A stretch of 27,340 nt of DNA from VFBF01 sp033764865 (GCA_033764865.1 JANRIM010000141.1:1-27340), one strand, 5' to 3'. Numbered from the stretch's first letter, positions 16,042 to 25,063 are shown. Made by a program: numbers and translations. The notes: generated from the sequence alone by a model not told the origin.

Positions 16042-16064
16042 TGCCCCGGGACGAGCCCGGGGCA
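16042..16064. terminator. Perfect 9-bp hairpin terminator
   Basis: TGCCCCGGG (16042-16050), loop ACGAG, CCCGGGGCA (16056-16064). The plus strand continues AGTTTCATT, and on the minus strand the hairpin is followed by TTTTGTTTC. The A-stem-T layout is that of an intrinsic terminator that could act in both directions; the gene it serves is the upstream amidohydrolase. Confidence 0.75.
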
Positions 16065-16083
16065 AGTTTCATTAGGGAGGAAA

Positions 16084-16118
16084 CGCCCGAGAAGGGCGGC
16101 GGCGTCGCGAAACGCCGC
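16084..16118 (+). other. Two tandem hairpins, possible structured leader or small RNA
   Basis: CGCCC (16084-16088) pairs with GGGCG (16094-16098) across GAGAA, and immediately after it GCGGCGT (16099-16105) pairs with ACGCCGC (16112-16118) across CGCGAA. They follow the terminator, so they are not part of the upstream transcript's end and lie about 250 bases before the typA start. Not recognised as a known RNA family. Confidence 0.35.
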
Positions 16119-16369
16119 TGGAGAGACCATACGCTGCACCGCAAAATGCGCAACCCCTTTGTTTGGACGACACCGTCCAGATTAACGCCCCCGCCCCCGA
16201 TATCCCAAGGGAGCCAAGGGATTTTCCGCCTCCGTTAGCATTTTTGCATTGCACACATGCAGGACCGTCCGGAACCGCCCGCGCGACCTCATCGGCGGTT
16301 GCCCTTGGGCGCGGGGGCGTGCAGAAGGCCCGCAACACCCCGACCGACGCCCAGAAAGCCCAGCCCCCA

Positions 16370-18199
<1,830 letters not shown>

Positions 18200-18221
18200 G
18201 CGCGAACGCCGGCGGGGTGGA

Positions 18222-18237
18222 ACACACGTTTGTGTGT
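18222..18237 (+). terminator. Small hairpin after typA
   Basis: ACACAC (18222-18227), loop GTTT, GTGTGT (18232-18237), lying 23 bases after the typA stop. It is weak and has no T-tract, so it is only a possible transcript end. Confidence 0.35.
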
Positions 18238-18397
18238 CCGCCCGGGCGCGCACCGGGGCGACGCGACGGCGGGCCCGCGTTACATTGCCTTCAAACGGGC
18301 CTTTGGCGTGCGCCGTACTTCGGCGACCGCCTCGGCGTGCGCCGTGCGCGCGCGGCCCTCCCCTCCAACCGCCGACCTGCGGCCCCAGAAAGCGGAC

Positions 18398-19597
18398 ATG
18401 CAAGACTACGCCCTGATCTCCACCATTGTCCTCGGACTCGTGCTGGCTTTCGTCTTCGGGTTCATCGCCCAGCGCCTGAAGCTTTCCACCATCGTGGGCT
18501 ACCTGCTGGCGGGCGTGGCTGTCGGCCCCTACACGCCGGGCTTTGTGGGCGATTCCAGTCTCGCGCTTCAGCTGGCGGAAATCGGCGTCATCCTGCTGAT
18601 GTTCGGCGTGGGCCTGAAGTTCTCGCTGGCGGACCTGTGGTCGGTGCGGCGGATCGCGCTGCCGGGGGCGCTGGTGCAGATGGGCGCGGCCACCGGGCTT
18701 GGCTACGCCTTCGGCTGGTCGATCGGCCTCGATCCGGCGCAGGGCCTTGTGCTGGGCGTCTCGTTGTCGGTGGCGAGCACGGTGGTGCTGCTGCGCGCGC
18801 TGGAGGAGCGCAATCTCGTGAAGTCGGAGAACGGGCGCATCTGCGTCGGCTGGCTTGTGGTGGAGGATGTGGCGATCGTGCTAACGATCGTGCTGCTGCC
18901 GACGCTGGTGGCCATCGGGCAGGGCGGGAGCATGTCCAACGCCGCCGCGCTGCAGATCGTGGAGACCATGATCAAGATCGCGGCGTTCGTCGCGCTGATG
19001 CTGATCGTGGGCGCACGCCTGTTTCCGTGGTTCATCGTGCAGGTGGCCCACACGAAATCGCGCGAGCTCATGTCCCTTGGCACCATGGCGCTGGCGCTGG
19101 GCGTGGCGTACGCCGCCTACACCCTGTTCGACGCCTCTTTCGCGCTGGGGGCGTTCCTGGCGGGCGTGATGCTGAACGGCGCGAAATTCACCCACAAGAT
19201 CGCCGAGGACAGCCAGCCCCTGCGCGACACGTTCGCGGTGCTGTTCTTCGTGTCGGTGGGCATGCTGTTCGATCCGGCGACGCTGGTGAGCCGCCCGCTG
19301 GAGATCGCCGCACTGCTGGGGATCGTCGTCATCGGCAAGGGCCTGGCGGCGCTGGCGCTCACAACCCTGTTCCGGCTGCCCTTGCAAACCGGCCTCCTGG
19401 TCGCGGTGGCGCTGGCCCAGATCGGGGAGTTCTCGTTTGTGCTGGCCGGCATGGGGCGCCAGTTCGGCCTGCTCGACGACGCGATCTACAACCTGATCCT
19501 CGCCGCGGCGCTGCTGTCGATCGCCATCAATCCGCTGCTGTTCAAGCTGGTGGAGCGTTTCGGCCCCAAGGCGCCGGAAGCGGCGGCGCCCGCCTGA
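18398..19597 (+). CDS. CPA2 cation:proton antiporter (YbaL/KefB-like), without RCK domain
   Basis: 399-residue inner-membrane protein with about twelve hydrophobic helices. It follows E. coli YbaL closely in pattern: LVLAFVFGFIAQRL, VGYLLAGVAVGPYTPGF, EIGVILLMFGVGLKFSL, SVASTVVLLRALEERN, GWLVVEDVAIVLT, FALGAFLAGVMLN, AVLFFVSVGMLFDP and ALAQIGEFSFVLAGMG. CPA2 proteins exchange K+ or Na+ for H+. Typical KefB, KefC and YbaL proteins continue into a cytoplasmic TrkA-N/RCK nucleotide-binding domain of about 150 residues; here the chain stops about 20 residues after the last helix (FKLVERFGPKAPEA). The stop is a clear TGA and no RCK-like sequence follows. Control must come from elsewhere, or this is a constitutively short subtype. 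The ATG at 18398 has only a weak AGAAAG upstream. Confidence 0.92.
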   Translation: MQDYALISTIVLGLVLAFVFGFIAQRLKLSTIVGYLLAGVAVGPYTPGFVGDSSLALQLAEIGVILLMFGVGLKFSLADLWSVRRIALPGALVQMGAATGLGYAFGWSIGLDPAQGLVLGVSLSVASTVVLLRALEERNLVKSENGRICVGWLVVEDVAIVLTIVLLPTLVAIGQGGSMSNAAALQIVETMIKIAAFVALMLIVGARLFPWFIVQVAHTKSRELMSLGTMALALGVAYAAYTLFDASFALGAFLAGVMLNGAKFTHKIAEDSQPLRDTFAVLFFVSVGMLFDPATLVSRPLEIAALLGIVVIGKGLAALALTTLFRLPLQTGLLVAVALAQIGEFSFVLAGMGRQFGLLDDAIYNLILAAALLSIAINPLLFKLVERFGPKAPEAAAPA

Positions 19598-19607
19598 GTT
19601 GAACGCC

Positions 19608-19641
19608 CAGCCGTCGCGAGCGGCGCCATCGCTAACGGCTG
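19608..19641 (+). terminator. Stem-loop after the antiporter gene
   Basis: CAGCCGT (19608-19614) pairs with ACGGCTG (19635-19641) over a 20-base interior that can partly pair. It follows the stop by ten bases and lacks a strong T-tract (GTTCACCCT follows). Confidence 0.45.
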
Positions 19642-19670
19642 TTCACCCTAACGAACCCTTGCCGGACCAA

Positions 19671-19696
19671 GTGTGAACGTTGCACGCGTTTCACAC
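19671..19696. promoter_or_regulatory. Inverted repeat upstream of the sensor-kinase gene
   Basis: GTGTGAA (19671-19677) and TTCACAC (19690-19696) form a perfect 7-bp dyad separated by 12 bases, about two helical turns centre to centre. It lies about 85 bases before the chosen start, in the expected promoter zone, and is a candidate regulator-binding site. Confidence 0.45.
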
Positions 19697-19778
19697 GAAA
19701 TATCAATGCCTTCGCAATACGTTTCCAGGTCGGACCCAGACGGAGGCGCACGTCCTCGCGGGGCGTCCAAGGATGGGT

Positions 19779-21545
19779 ATGAGCGCGGCCGTCGATACCG
19801 ACCTGCAGGGTGAGTTGCGCCGTCAGCAGATGCTTCTGCTGACGCAGCAGCTGCCCGTGTGCGCGGCGGTGAATGCGCTGAACGGCCTGCTGGTGGCGGG
19901 CCTGTTCATGAGCGGCCCCACCCGCCAGACGGCGTTGATCTGGCTCGCCGTCATCCTCGTGGCCTCGGCGTTCCAGCTGCATACATGGCTGAAGATGCGC
20001 CACCGGGCGCTGCCGAAGACCGTGTCGGGCCGCAGCCTCAAGCGCGCGCGGATCATGTCGGGGCTTGTGGGCTTCGCGTGGGGCTCCATCGCGCTCGTGC
20101 TCTGGCAGGACGGGGACGTCTATTCCGAGATGTTCATCGTGCTGGTAATCGCGGGCATGGCGGCGGGCACCACGAGCCTGCTCAACGCGATCCCGCGCAT
20201 CGCCACGGCGTTCCTGGCGTGCATCCTCGCGCCGCTGATGGCGCGCCTGCTCTGGGAAGGCGAAGTTCTCTACTACGTGATCGCCGCGCTGGGTCTGGTG
20301 TTCGCGTTCGCGCTGATGGTCGGCTCCCAGCGCAGCTACCGGCACATGGTGGAGCTGCTGCGCTCGTCGCGGGCGATGCAGTCCGTGCGCGCTGACCTCG
20401 GCGACGCGATGGAAGCCGCCAACGACGCCATTGCGCACTTCGACGCCGACATGAACCTGATCTCCGCCAACTCAAGGTTCCACGAGTGGTTCAGCGACGC
20501 CCAGTGCGTCACCGGCGACGACAGCGAAGGCCGCATCCGCGCCGTGGGCGCCGATCGCTGGGTGGTGAGCAAGCTTCTGCCGACGTCACGCGGCGGCTTC
20601 GTGAGCGTTCACACCGACATCACCGACCTGAAGGTCCGGGAGGACGAGATCGAGGCGGCCCGCCTCTCCGCCGAGGAGGCGAGCCGCGCCAAATCCGCCT
20701 TCATCGAGCAGGTGGGCTCCACCTTGCGCGCACCGATGGAAGGCGTCGTGGGCTACCTGAACAGCCCGAACGCCGATACCCCGCTGGCCCGCCGCGAAGC
20801 CGCGATCCAGGCCGAGCGCGTGCTGGAAGCCGTCAGCGACATCGCCGACATCGCCACCATCGATTCCCAGTCCTACGAGTATCGCTTCGCGTTCTGCGAT
20901 GCGCGCGCGCTTGTGGAGTGGAGCGCCCAGGCCGCCTCCGCCCGCTACGGCAAGCGCCGCTCCGCGAAGGTGCGCATCGCCATCCACGACGAGATCCCGG
21001 ACCTCGTCTGCGACGAGCGCGCGCTGAAGCGCTCGCTGATGCATCTCGTGGTCAACGCGCTTGAGAACACGCCCGAGGACAAGGACGTGGGGATCGACGT
21101 GCGCAAGGCCTTCGACGGCCAGGTGGAGTTCTGCGTCTGGGATTATGGCTGCGGCTTCGAGCCCGGACTGCTGGAGCGCGCCCAGCGGCTCGCCGGCGGC
21201 ATCGAAAGCGCAACCCTGGGCGAACTGGGCGCCACGCAGGGCATCGGCCTTGGCCTGCGCATCGTGAGCCAGATCGTCCAGCGCCACCGCGGCAGCGTGA
21301 AGATCCTCTCGGAGCCGACGCTGGGGACGTTCGTCTACGTGAAGCTGCCCTACAGGACGAGCTTCTCGGCGGCGCCGGAGACGCTGGAAGCGGCCAACGA
21401 CGCGGCCGCAGCCCCCCTCGATCTCTCCATCACGGCGCCGGCCTCCGCGGGCAGCGGCGGCGGGACCGGGGCCTTGAGCGCCGCCGCCACGACCGACACG
21501 GGCACCGCCTTGCCCTTCTTGTCGACGAACCGCGCCACGGTGTAG
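19779..21545 (+). CDS. Six-helix membrane sensor kinase with PAS domain and no phospho-accepting histidine
   Basis: 588 residues. Six hydrophobic helices (about 23-45, 51-69, 91-109, 116-135, 139-158, 163-183) precede a short PAS-like domain (about 205-285, ending GGFVSVHTDITDLK), a dimerisation helix and a HATPase_c domain. The H-box, normally SxAKSEFLANMSHELRTPL, reads SRAKSAFIEQVGSTLRAP (302-319): the phospho-accepting His is S314 and the following Glu is T315. The ATP-binding boxes remain: N-box HLVVNALENTP (422-432), G1 DYGCGF (455-460) and G2 GIGLGLRIV (488-496). It probably binds ATP but cannot autophosphorylate in the usual way, as in other degenerate kinases. The ATG at 19779 has AAGGA five bases upstream. 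The last 60 residues are low-complexity and lie antisense to the thioesterase gene. No response regulator is adjacent. Confidence 0.85.
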   Translation: MSAAVDTDLQGELRRQQMLLLTQQLPVCAAVNALNGLLVAGLFMSGPTRQTALIWLAVILVASAFQLHTWLKMRHRALPKTVSGRSLKRARIMSGLVGFAWGSIALVLWQDGDVYSEMFIVLVIAGMAAGTTSLLNAIPRIATAFLACILAPLMARLLWEGEVLYYVIAALGLVFAFALMVGSQRSYRHMVELLRSSRAMQSVRADLGDAMEAANDAIAHFDADMNLISANSRFHEWFSDAQCVTGDDSEGRIRAVGADRWVVSKLLPTSRGGFVSVHTDITDLKVREDEIEAARLSAEEASRAKSAFIEQVGSTLRAPMEGVVGYLNSPNADTPLARREAAIQAERVLEAVSDIADIATIDSQSYEYRFAFCDARALVEWSAQAASARYGKRRSAKVRIAIHDEIPDLVCDERALKRSLMHLVVNALENTPEDKDVGIDVRKAFDGQVEFCVWDYGCGFEPGLLERAQRLAGGIESATLGELGATQGIGLGLRIVSQIVQRHRGSVKILSEPTLGTFVYVKLPYRTSFSAAPETLEAANDAAAAPLDLSITAPASAGSGGGTGALSAAATTDTGTALPFLSTNRATV

Positions 21546-21919
21546 CCGGCGGCGATCAGCGTCTCGCCGCGCATGAAGCGATGGCTGGCGATGATGCGTT
21601 CCTCGTCCCATCCCAGAAATTGCGTGCGCACCCTGAACTTCGACGGATAGCGCAGCGGCTTGTGGAAGTGCATGTCCTCATAGACGATGAGCGGAAACCA
21701 GCCGTTCCTCTGCAACGCCTTCCAGACGCGCGCGCGCAGGAAGTAGTCGATCACGCACACGTCCGTGAGGGAAAAGAACCGGCTGTTGGTGACGTGGCGC
21801 AGCGCGTCCTGATCCGTCCACCAGACCGTGAAATCGGACTCGAACGCCTCCAGAATGCCGATGCGGCGGCGGAACAGCGCCTTGATCCATACCAGCACGA
21901 TGCGCAGGAAGAGGTTCAT
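21350..21919 (-). CDS. Hot-dog-fold acyl-CoA thioesterase (4HBT/THEM6-like)
   Basis: 189 residues. A short hydrophobic N-terminal segment (MNLFLRIVLVWIKALF) precedes a hot-dog domain with TDQDALRHVTNSRFFSLTD (35-53), equivalent to the D-x-D-x-x-x-HxNNxRY pattern of 4-hydroxybenzoyl-CoA thioesterase-like proteins, and the strands VYEDMHFHKPLRYPSKFRVR and AGYTVARFVDKKGKAVPV. Such enzymes hydrolyse acyl-CoAs; the N-terminal hydrophobic helix and layout resemble THEM6-type members. The domain ends near VVAAALK; the final 40 residues are Ala/Ser-rich, use AGA and AGG codons and overlap the sensor-kinase tail, so they may be a recent read-through extension. The start lies four bases after the stop of the upstream oxidoreductase gene, so the two are probably one operon. 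Confidence 0.85.
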   Translation of the reverse strand: MNLFLRIVLVWIKALFRRRIGILEAFESDFTVWWTDQDALRHVTNSRFFSLTDVCVIDYFLRARVWKALQRNGWFPLIVYEDMHFHKPLRYPSKFRVRTQFLGWDEERIIASHRFMRGETLIAAGYTVARFVDKKGKAVPVSVVAAALKAPVPPPLPAEAGAVMERSRGAAAASLAASSVSGAAEKLVL

Positions 21920-21923
21920 CGGC

Positions 21924-23177
21924 CTAACCGTCCAGCGCCGCAACGATGCGGGGCGCCAGGGCCCTGTTGTGCGCGACGATGTTGGACACGCTCTCGAAGG
22001 AGAACGCCGCCCCGGTGTACCAGGTGTCCTGTTGGCCCTGCATGGCCCGCATGGTCTGGAGCAGGTCCGCGCGGATGGCGTCTTGTGCGTAGGTCGGGTT
22101 GTACTTCCAGATGCGCTGCACCGCGACGTGATCGAGATGGGCCCCGCGGGCGGCGAGATCGCGCCCGAGCCGCTCCACCAGCGCATCGGGCGCTAGCCCC
22201 GCGCCATACTGGCCGCACACGAACAGCCTCACGCCGTCGCGCTTCTTCGGCTTCTTGCCTGCGGGCCGCGCGGACAGGAGCGTGCCAGGCTCCGCCCCTG
22301 GCGTGAGCGCGGCCTCGAACGCCACCACCTCGTCGCCCGGATACCAGCCGGTCACGCCCGCGAGCGTGGTGACGTAGCTGCCCCAGGTCACCGCCTCGAT
22401 CACCTGCTGTTCGGCTGGCGTGCGCTCCATCGGCACTTCGTCGAGCGGCGCGGCGACGACCAGCGCGTCGAGGCGGTGCGCGCCCGTCGGCGTGGTGAGT
22501 TCGACCCCGCGGCCATCGCGCTTCAGCCCGATCACGGGCTGTCCCAGCCGGACGTCGAGCGTCTGCGACAGGCGCTCCCAGAACGCCTGCCAGCCGCCGA
22601 CGGGCGCCTTGATCTGGTCGAGCGAGCCCGACGCCAGCAGCGTGGGCGTGCACCAGCGCAACGCCTGCACCGTGGGCGTCTCGTGCAGGTAGCCGTAGCC
22701 CATGTTGGTGAGCCCACGCAGCATGAAGCGTCCGATCGCCGGCAGGCGGTGGGTCTCCAGCCATTCCGCGATCGGCGCCGCCGCGATCGCGCGCACGGCG
22801 GGATCGTCGCCGCGCATTTCAAAATCCTTGGTCTGGCGCCGCCAGGCGATGGCGAAGCGCGTGGCTTGCGCCACCGCGGCGCCCGTGCGGCCGCCGGTGA
22901 CGAACTTGCGCAGCGCCACGCCGTCGATCGCCTGCTTGCCGATGGACCGCTGGGGGATGCGCATCTCGCGCATCCAGCGGTTGGTGTCGCGATGGGCCAG
23001 CGTGGAATAGCAGGTGCCGAGATCATGGACGACGCCGAAGCGCGGCGTGGAGAAGGATTTTCCGCCCACCCGCTCCTGCTTTTCGAACACGATGGCGCGG
23101 GCCCTGCCCGTCTCCTCCACCATGCGCGCTGCGCTCAGCCCCGCAGGCCCGGCGCCGACGATCCCGACGATCTTCAT
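21924..23177 (-). CDS. FAD-dependent amine-oxidase-like oxidoreductase
   Basis: 417 residues, cytosolic or peripheral. The N-terminus MKIVGIVGAGPAGLSAARMV holds the dinucleotide-binding GAGPAG (8-13), followed by the acidic end of the second strand (VFEKQERVGGKS) typical of flavin amine oxidase/protoporphyrinogen-oxidase-like NAD(P)-binding proteins. A middle VGGWQAFWERLSQTLDVRLGQPV and DALVVAAPLDEVP match the FAD-binding strands that follow the substrate domain. The C-terminal stretch TYAQDAIRADLL and WYTGAAFSFESVSNIVAHN is consistent with a final FAD contact. Substrate unknown; a desaturase- or lipid-related role is suggested only by the operon partner, a thioesterase. The ATG at 23177 begins the Rossmann fold directly; a longer open frame upstream crosses the regulatory gap. 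Confidence 0.85.
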   Translation of the reverse strand: MKIVGIVGAGPAGLSAARMVEETGRARAIVFEKQERVGGKSFSTPRFGVVHDLGTCYSTLAHRDTNRWMREMRIPQRSIGKQAIDGVALRKFVTGGRTGAAVAQATRFAIAWRRQTKDFEMRGDDPAVRAIAAAPIAEWLETHRLPAIGRFMLRGLTNMGYGYLHETPTVQALRWCTPTLLASGSLDQIKAPVGGWQAFWERLSQTLDVRLGQPVIGLKRDGRGVELTTPTGAHRLDALVVAAPLDEVPMERTPAEQQVIEAVTWGSYVTTLAGVTGWYPGDEVVAFEAALTPGAEPGTLLSARPAGKKPKKRDGVRLFVCGQYGAGLAPDALVERLGRDLAARGAHLDHVAVQRIWKYNPTYAQDAIRADLLQTMRAMQGQQDTWYTGAAFSFESVSNIVAHNRALAPRIVAALDG

Positions 23178-23352
23178 CCGTACAACTGCTTCCGCTTTCC
23201 GCCGTCCGCCGCTGCCTTGTCGAAGGGACGCGATCCTGATTCTCCCTCGCCACCGATATTCCAGCATCCGGCCGCTTTGGCTATGCGGCGGCGCGGGGAT
23301 GTGCCGGTTCGCGACAGCGGTGACCTTGCAAGAAGCATTCACGCCCGCCCGC

Positions 23353-23366
23353 GGCGCGATCGCGCC
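23353..23366. promoter_or_regulatory. 14-base perfect palindrome
   Basis: GGCGCGATCGCGCC is identical to its own reverse complement. It lies 187 bases before the oxidoreductase start and 211 before the XRE start. Short GC palindromes occur by chance in this genome, so the assignment is tentative. Confidence 0.35.
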
Positions 23367-23370
23367 CGTG

Positions 23371-23399
23371 TGGGGCGCTGTTTCGCGTCTGGGGCGCTG
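23371..23399. repeat. Direct repeat TGGGGCGCTG x2
   Basis: Two identical ten-base copies at 23371-23380 and 23390-23399 separated by TTTCGCGTC, nine bases. The 19-base period puts them on nearly the same helix face, as expected for cooperative binding. Confidence 0.5.
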
Positions 23400-23577
23400 A
23401 CCGGCCCCGCGTGCCGAGTTTGGCCATTCTTCGCCCGGCGCGCGCATTCCCCCGATCCGGCCTCGCCCGTCAGGGGCGCAAACGGGGTCTCCCGTCGCTG
23501 GTACGCACATTGCAGCGCTCGCCGTCGAGACGAAGCCTCGCCCGGAGGGGGCGCGGCGCAGAACGTAAGGCGCGACC

Positions 23578-23982
23578 ATGGCGAACGAGATCGACCTGCA
23601 CGTCGGCAAGCGGCTTCGCCGTCGCCGCCGGCTCCTGGGCCTGACCCAGCAACAGCTTGCCGAAAGCATCGGCATCCGCTTCCAGCAGATCCAGAAGTAC
23701 GAATGCGGCGCCAACCGCGTGACGGCCAGCCGGCTCTATGAGCTTTCGGTGTCGCTGAACGTGCCTGTGGGCTACTTCTTCGAGGGCCTGCAGGCCACCG
23801 CCGACGCCGCCACCGGCCTGCCGAACGTCGCCAACGACCGCGATCTGATCGCCGCGGACGTCCTGTCCCAGAAAGAGACGCTGGAACTCATCCGCGCCTA
23901 CTACAAACTCGGCGAGCGTCCTCGCCGCCGCCTGCTCGACCTCGCCAAGGCCCTGCAGGACGAGAACACCGACGCCGCCTGA
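23578..23982 (+). CDS. XRE-family (Cro/CI-type) transcriptional regulator
   Basis: 134 residues. The helix-turn-helix domain covers about residues 8-66 (VGKRLRRRRRLLGLTQQQLA, then GIRFQQIQKYECGANRVTAS). The LGLTQQQLAESIGIRFQQIQKYE pattern is a very common alphaproteobacterial XRE type. A second helical half (80-130, KETLELIRAYYKLGERPRRR) probably dimerises. The ATG at 23578 has AAGG seven bases upstream. It is monocistronic: a 400-base divergent gap lies before it and a strong terminator right after it. Targets are unknown; the repeats in the gap upstream are plausible autoregulatory sites. Related proteins in this class control diverse functions, so no pathway can be assigned. Confidence 0.92.
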   Translation: MANEIDLHVGKRLRRRRRLLGLTQQQLAESIGIRFQQIQKYECGANRVTASRLYELSVSLNVPVGYFFEGLQATADAATGLPNVANDRDLIAADVLSQKETLELIRAYYKLGERPRRRLLDLAKALQDENTDAA

Positions 23983-24006
23983 TCATCAAGCATCGGGGAT
24001 CGATCA

Positions 24007-24038
24007 CGGGCTCCGGCGAAACCGCCGGGGCCCGTTTT
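24007..24038 (+). terminator. Strong Rho-independent terminator after the XRE gene
   Basis: CGGGCTCCGGCG (24007-24018), loop AAAC, CGCCGGGGCCCG (24023-24034): a 12-bp stem with a single G-T wobble, followed by TTTT. The clearest intrinsic terminator in the window. Confidence 0.88.
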
Positions 24039-24055
24039 CGCGCGCCGCGGGCGCT

Positions 24056-25063
24056 TCAGAAAACGCTGTGGGCGCCGCGCTCGGCCGCCGCCTCGCGGCG
24101 CACCAGCCGCGCGTAGTGATCGAACAGCGTGTCGCGCCCGGTCGAAGGCGTCGCGTCGGCGTCGTAGCGGCCCTGCGCGGCGTCGAACACCAGCATGGAC
24201 TCCGTGGCGTAGTAGCGCCCGATGCGCGCGAGTTCCGCCTTGTCCCGCAGCGCCGGAAGCAGGACGCCGAGCACGGAGAGCAGCCACACGACGCCGTCCA
24301 GCAGCGCCACGGGCACCTGCGCGAAACGCGGCTCCCGGCCCATCAGCGCAAACAGGCGCTCGCCCTGCTCGCGCGGGGTGATGGCCGGGCCGGGCCCGCC
24401 GATGGGCAGCACGCGGTTGCGCCGGGTGGCGTCGTGCACGCAGTCGGCGAGGTAGCGGCCGAGGTCGGCGTCGCTGATCGGCTTGCAGGCTGTGGCGCGC
24501 CCGTCGCCGAAGACGAGAAACGGCTTGCCGCTGCGGACCCGCTCGACCTGCCCCGAGAGCGATTTGTAGAACGCCGTGGCGCGCACGATCGCGTAGCTCA
24601 GGCCGGAGGCCATGAGCTCGGTCTCGAACGCGAGCTTGGCCTGCTGGAAGGCCAGCCGCGGCTTCTGCACGCAGATCGCCGAGAGCAGCACGACATGGGT
24701 CACGCCGGCGTCCTTCGCGGCGGCGAGGGCGTCGGCGTGGGCCCGGTAGTCGACCGCCCAGGCGTCCTTCGGCGCGCCGGTCCGCGACGCCATGCACGAG
24801 ACCAGCGTGTCGAACCGCTCCCCGCGAAAGCCGTCCTGCCGGAGGGACCGCGGATCGGTCGCGTCGCCGAACCGAACCGCCGCGCCGTCGATGACGCTGT
24901 CGGTGCGCGCGGGCCCCGGCCGGACGAAACAGACCACCTCGTGCCCATCGCCCACCAGCGCCCGCACTGTGGCCTGGCCGATGGCGCCGGTGGCGCCGAG
25001 GACGAAGATTCGCCGGCGTTCGATGACGGGGGCCACGGTCGGGGGCGGCGCTTGCGGGCTCAT
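24056..25063 (-). CDS. bciA: Divinyl chlorophyllide a 8-vinyl-reductase (BciA type)
   Basis: 335-residue atypical SDR/NmrA-like NAD(P)-binding protein. It has the dinucleotide motif VLGATGAIGQ (21-30) and no classical YxxxK. Several blocks match BciA/DVR proteins: SCMASRTGAPKDAWAVDY (89-106), VLLSAICVQKPRLAFQQAKL (125-144), AFYKSLSGQVERVRSGKPFL (164-183), FGDGRATACKPISDADLGRY (185-204), LPIGGPGPAITPREQGE and ARIGRYYATESMLV. BciA reduces the C8 vinyl group of divinyl (proto)chlorophyllide with NADPH in bacteriochlorophyll synthesis. No other pigment gene is in the window, so its role depends on whether the genome encodes a photosynthesis cluster. It converges with the XRE gene and diverges from the phosphatase gene. 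The ATG at 25063 has no strong ribosome site. Confidence 0.9.
   Translation of the reverse strand: MSPQAPPPTVAPVIERRRIFVLGATGAIGQATVRALVGDGHEVVCFVRPGPARTDSVIDGAAVRFGDATDPRSLRQDGFRGERFDTLVSCMASRTGAPKDAWAVDYRAHADALAAAKDAGVTHVVLLSAICVQKPRLAFQQAKLAFETELMASGLSYAIVRATAFYKSLSGQVERVRSGKPFLVFGDGRATACKPISDADLGRYLADCVHDATRRNRVLPIGGPGPAITPREQGERLFALMGREPRFAQVPVALLDGVVWLLSVLGVLLPALRDKAELARIGRYYATESMLVFDAAQGRYDADATPSTGRDTLFDHYARLVRREAAAERGAHSVF

Larger units (their letters stand above)
15984..16369. other. Structured 386-base intergenic region before typA
   Basis: No convincing coding frame lies here. The left third holds successive hairpins (listed separately). The middle, around 16225-16260, is AT-richer (TTAGCATTTTTGCATTGCAC) and is the likeliest site for the typA promoter. 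Nothing recognisable lies between 16265 and the typA start, and there is no Shine-Dalgarno sequence next to that ATG. Confidence 0.6.
23178..23577. promoter_or_regulatory. 400-base divergent gap between FAD oxidoreductase and XRE regulator
   Basis: No convincing gene. It must contain promoters for both divergent genes. Two features stand out: a perfect 14-base palindrome GGCGCGATCGCGCC (23353-23366) and, directly after it, a repeated TGGGGCGCTG (23371-23380 and 23390-23399) with a 19-base period. These are candidate binding sites, perhaps for the adjacent XRE protein. Confidence 0.45.

Noticed and set aside
19680..19778. TTG start for the sensor kinase giving 33 extra residues
   Set aside because: It falls inside the inverted repeat, has no ribosome-binding site and adds nothing domain-like; the ATG at 19779 has AAGGA at the right distance.
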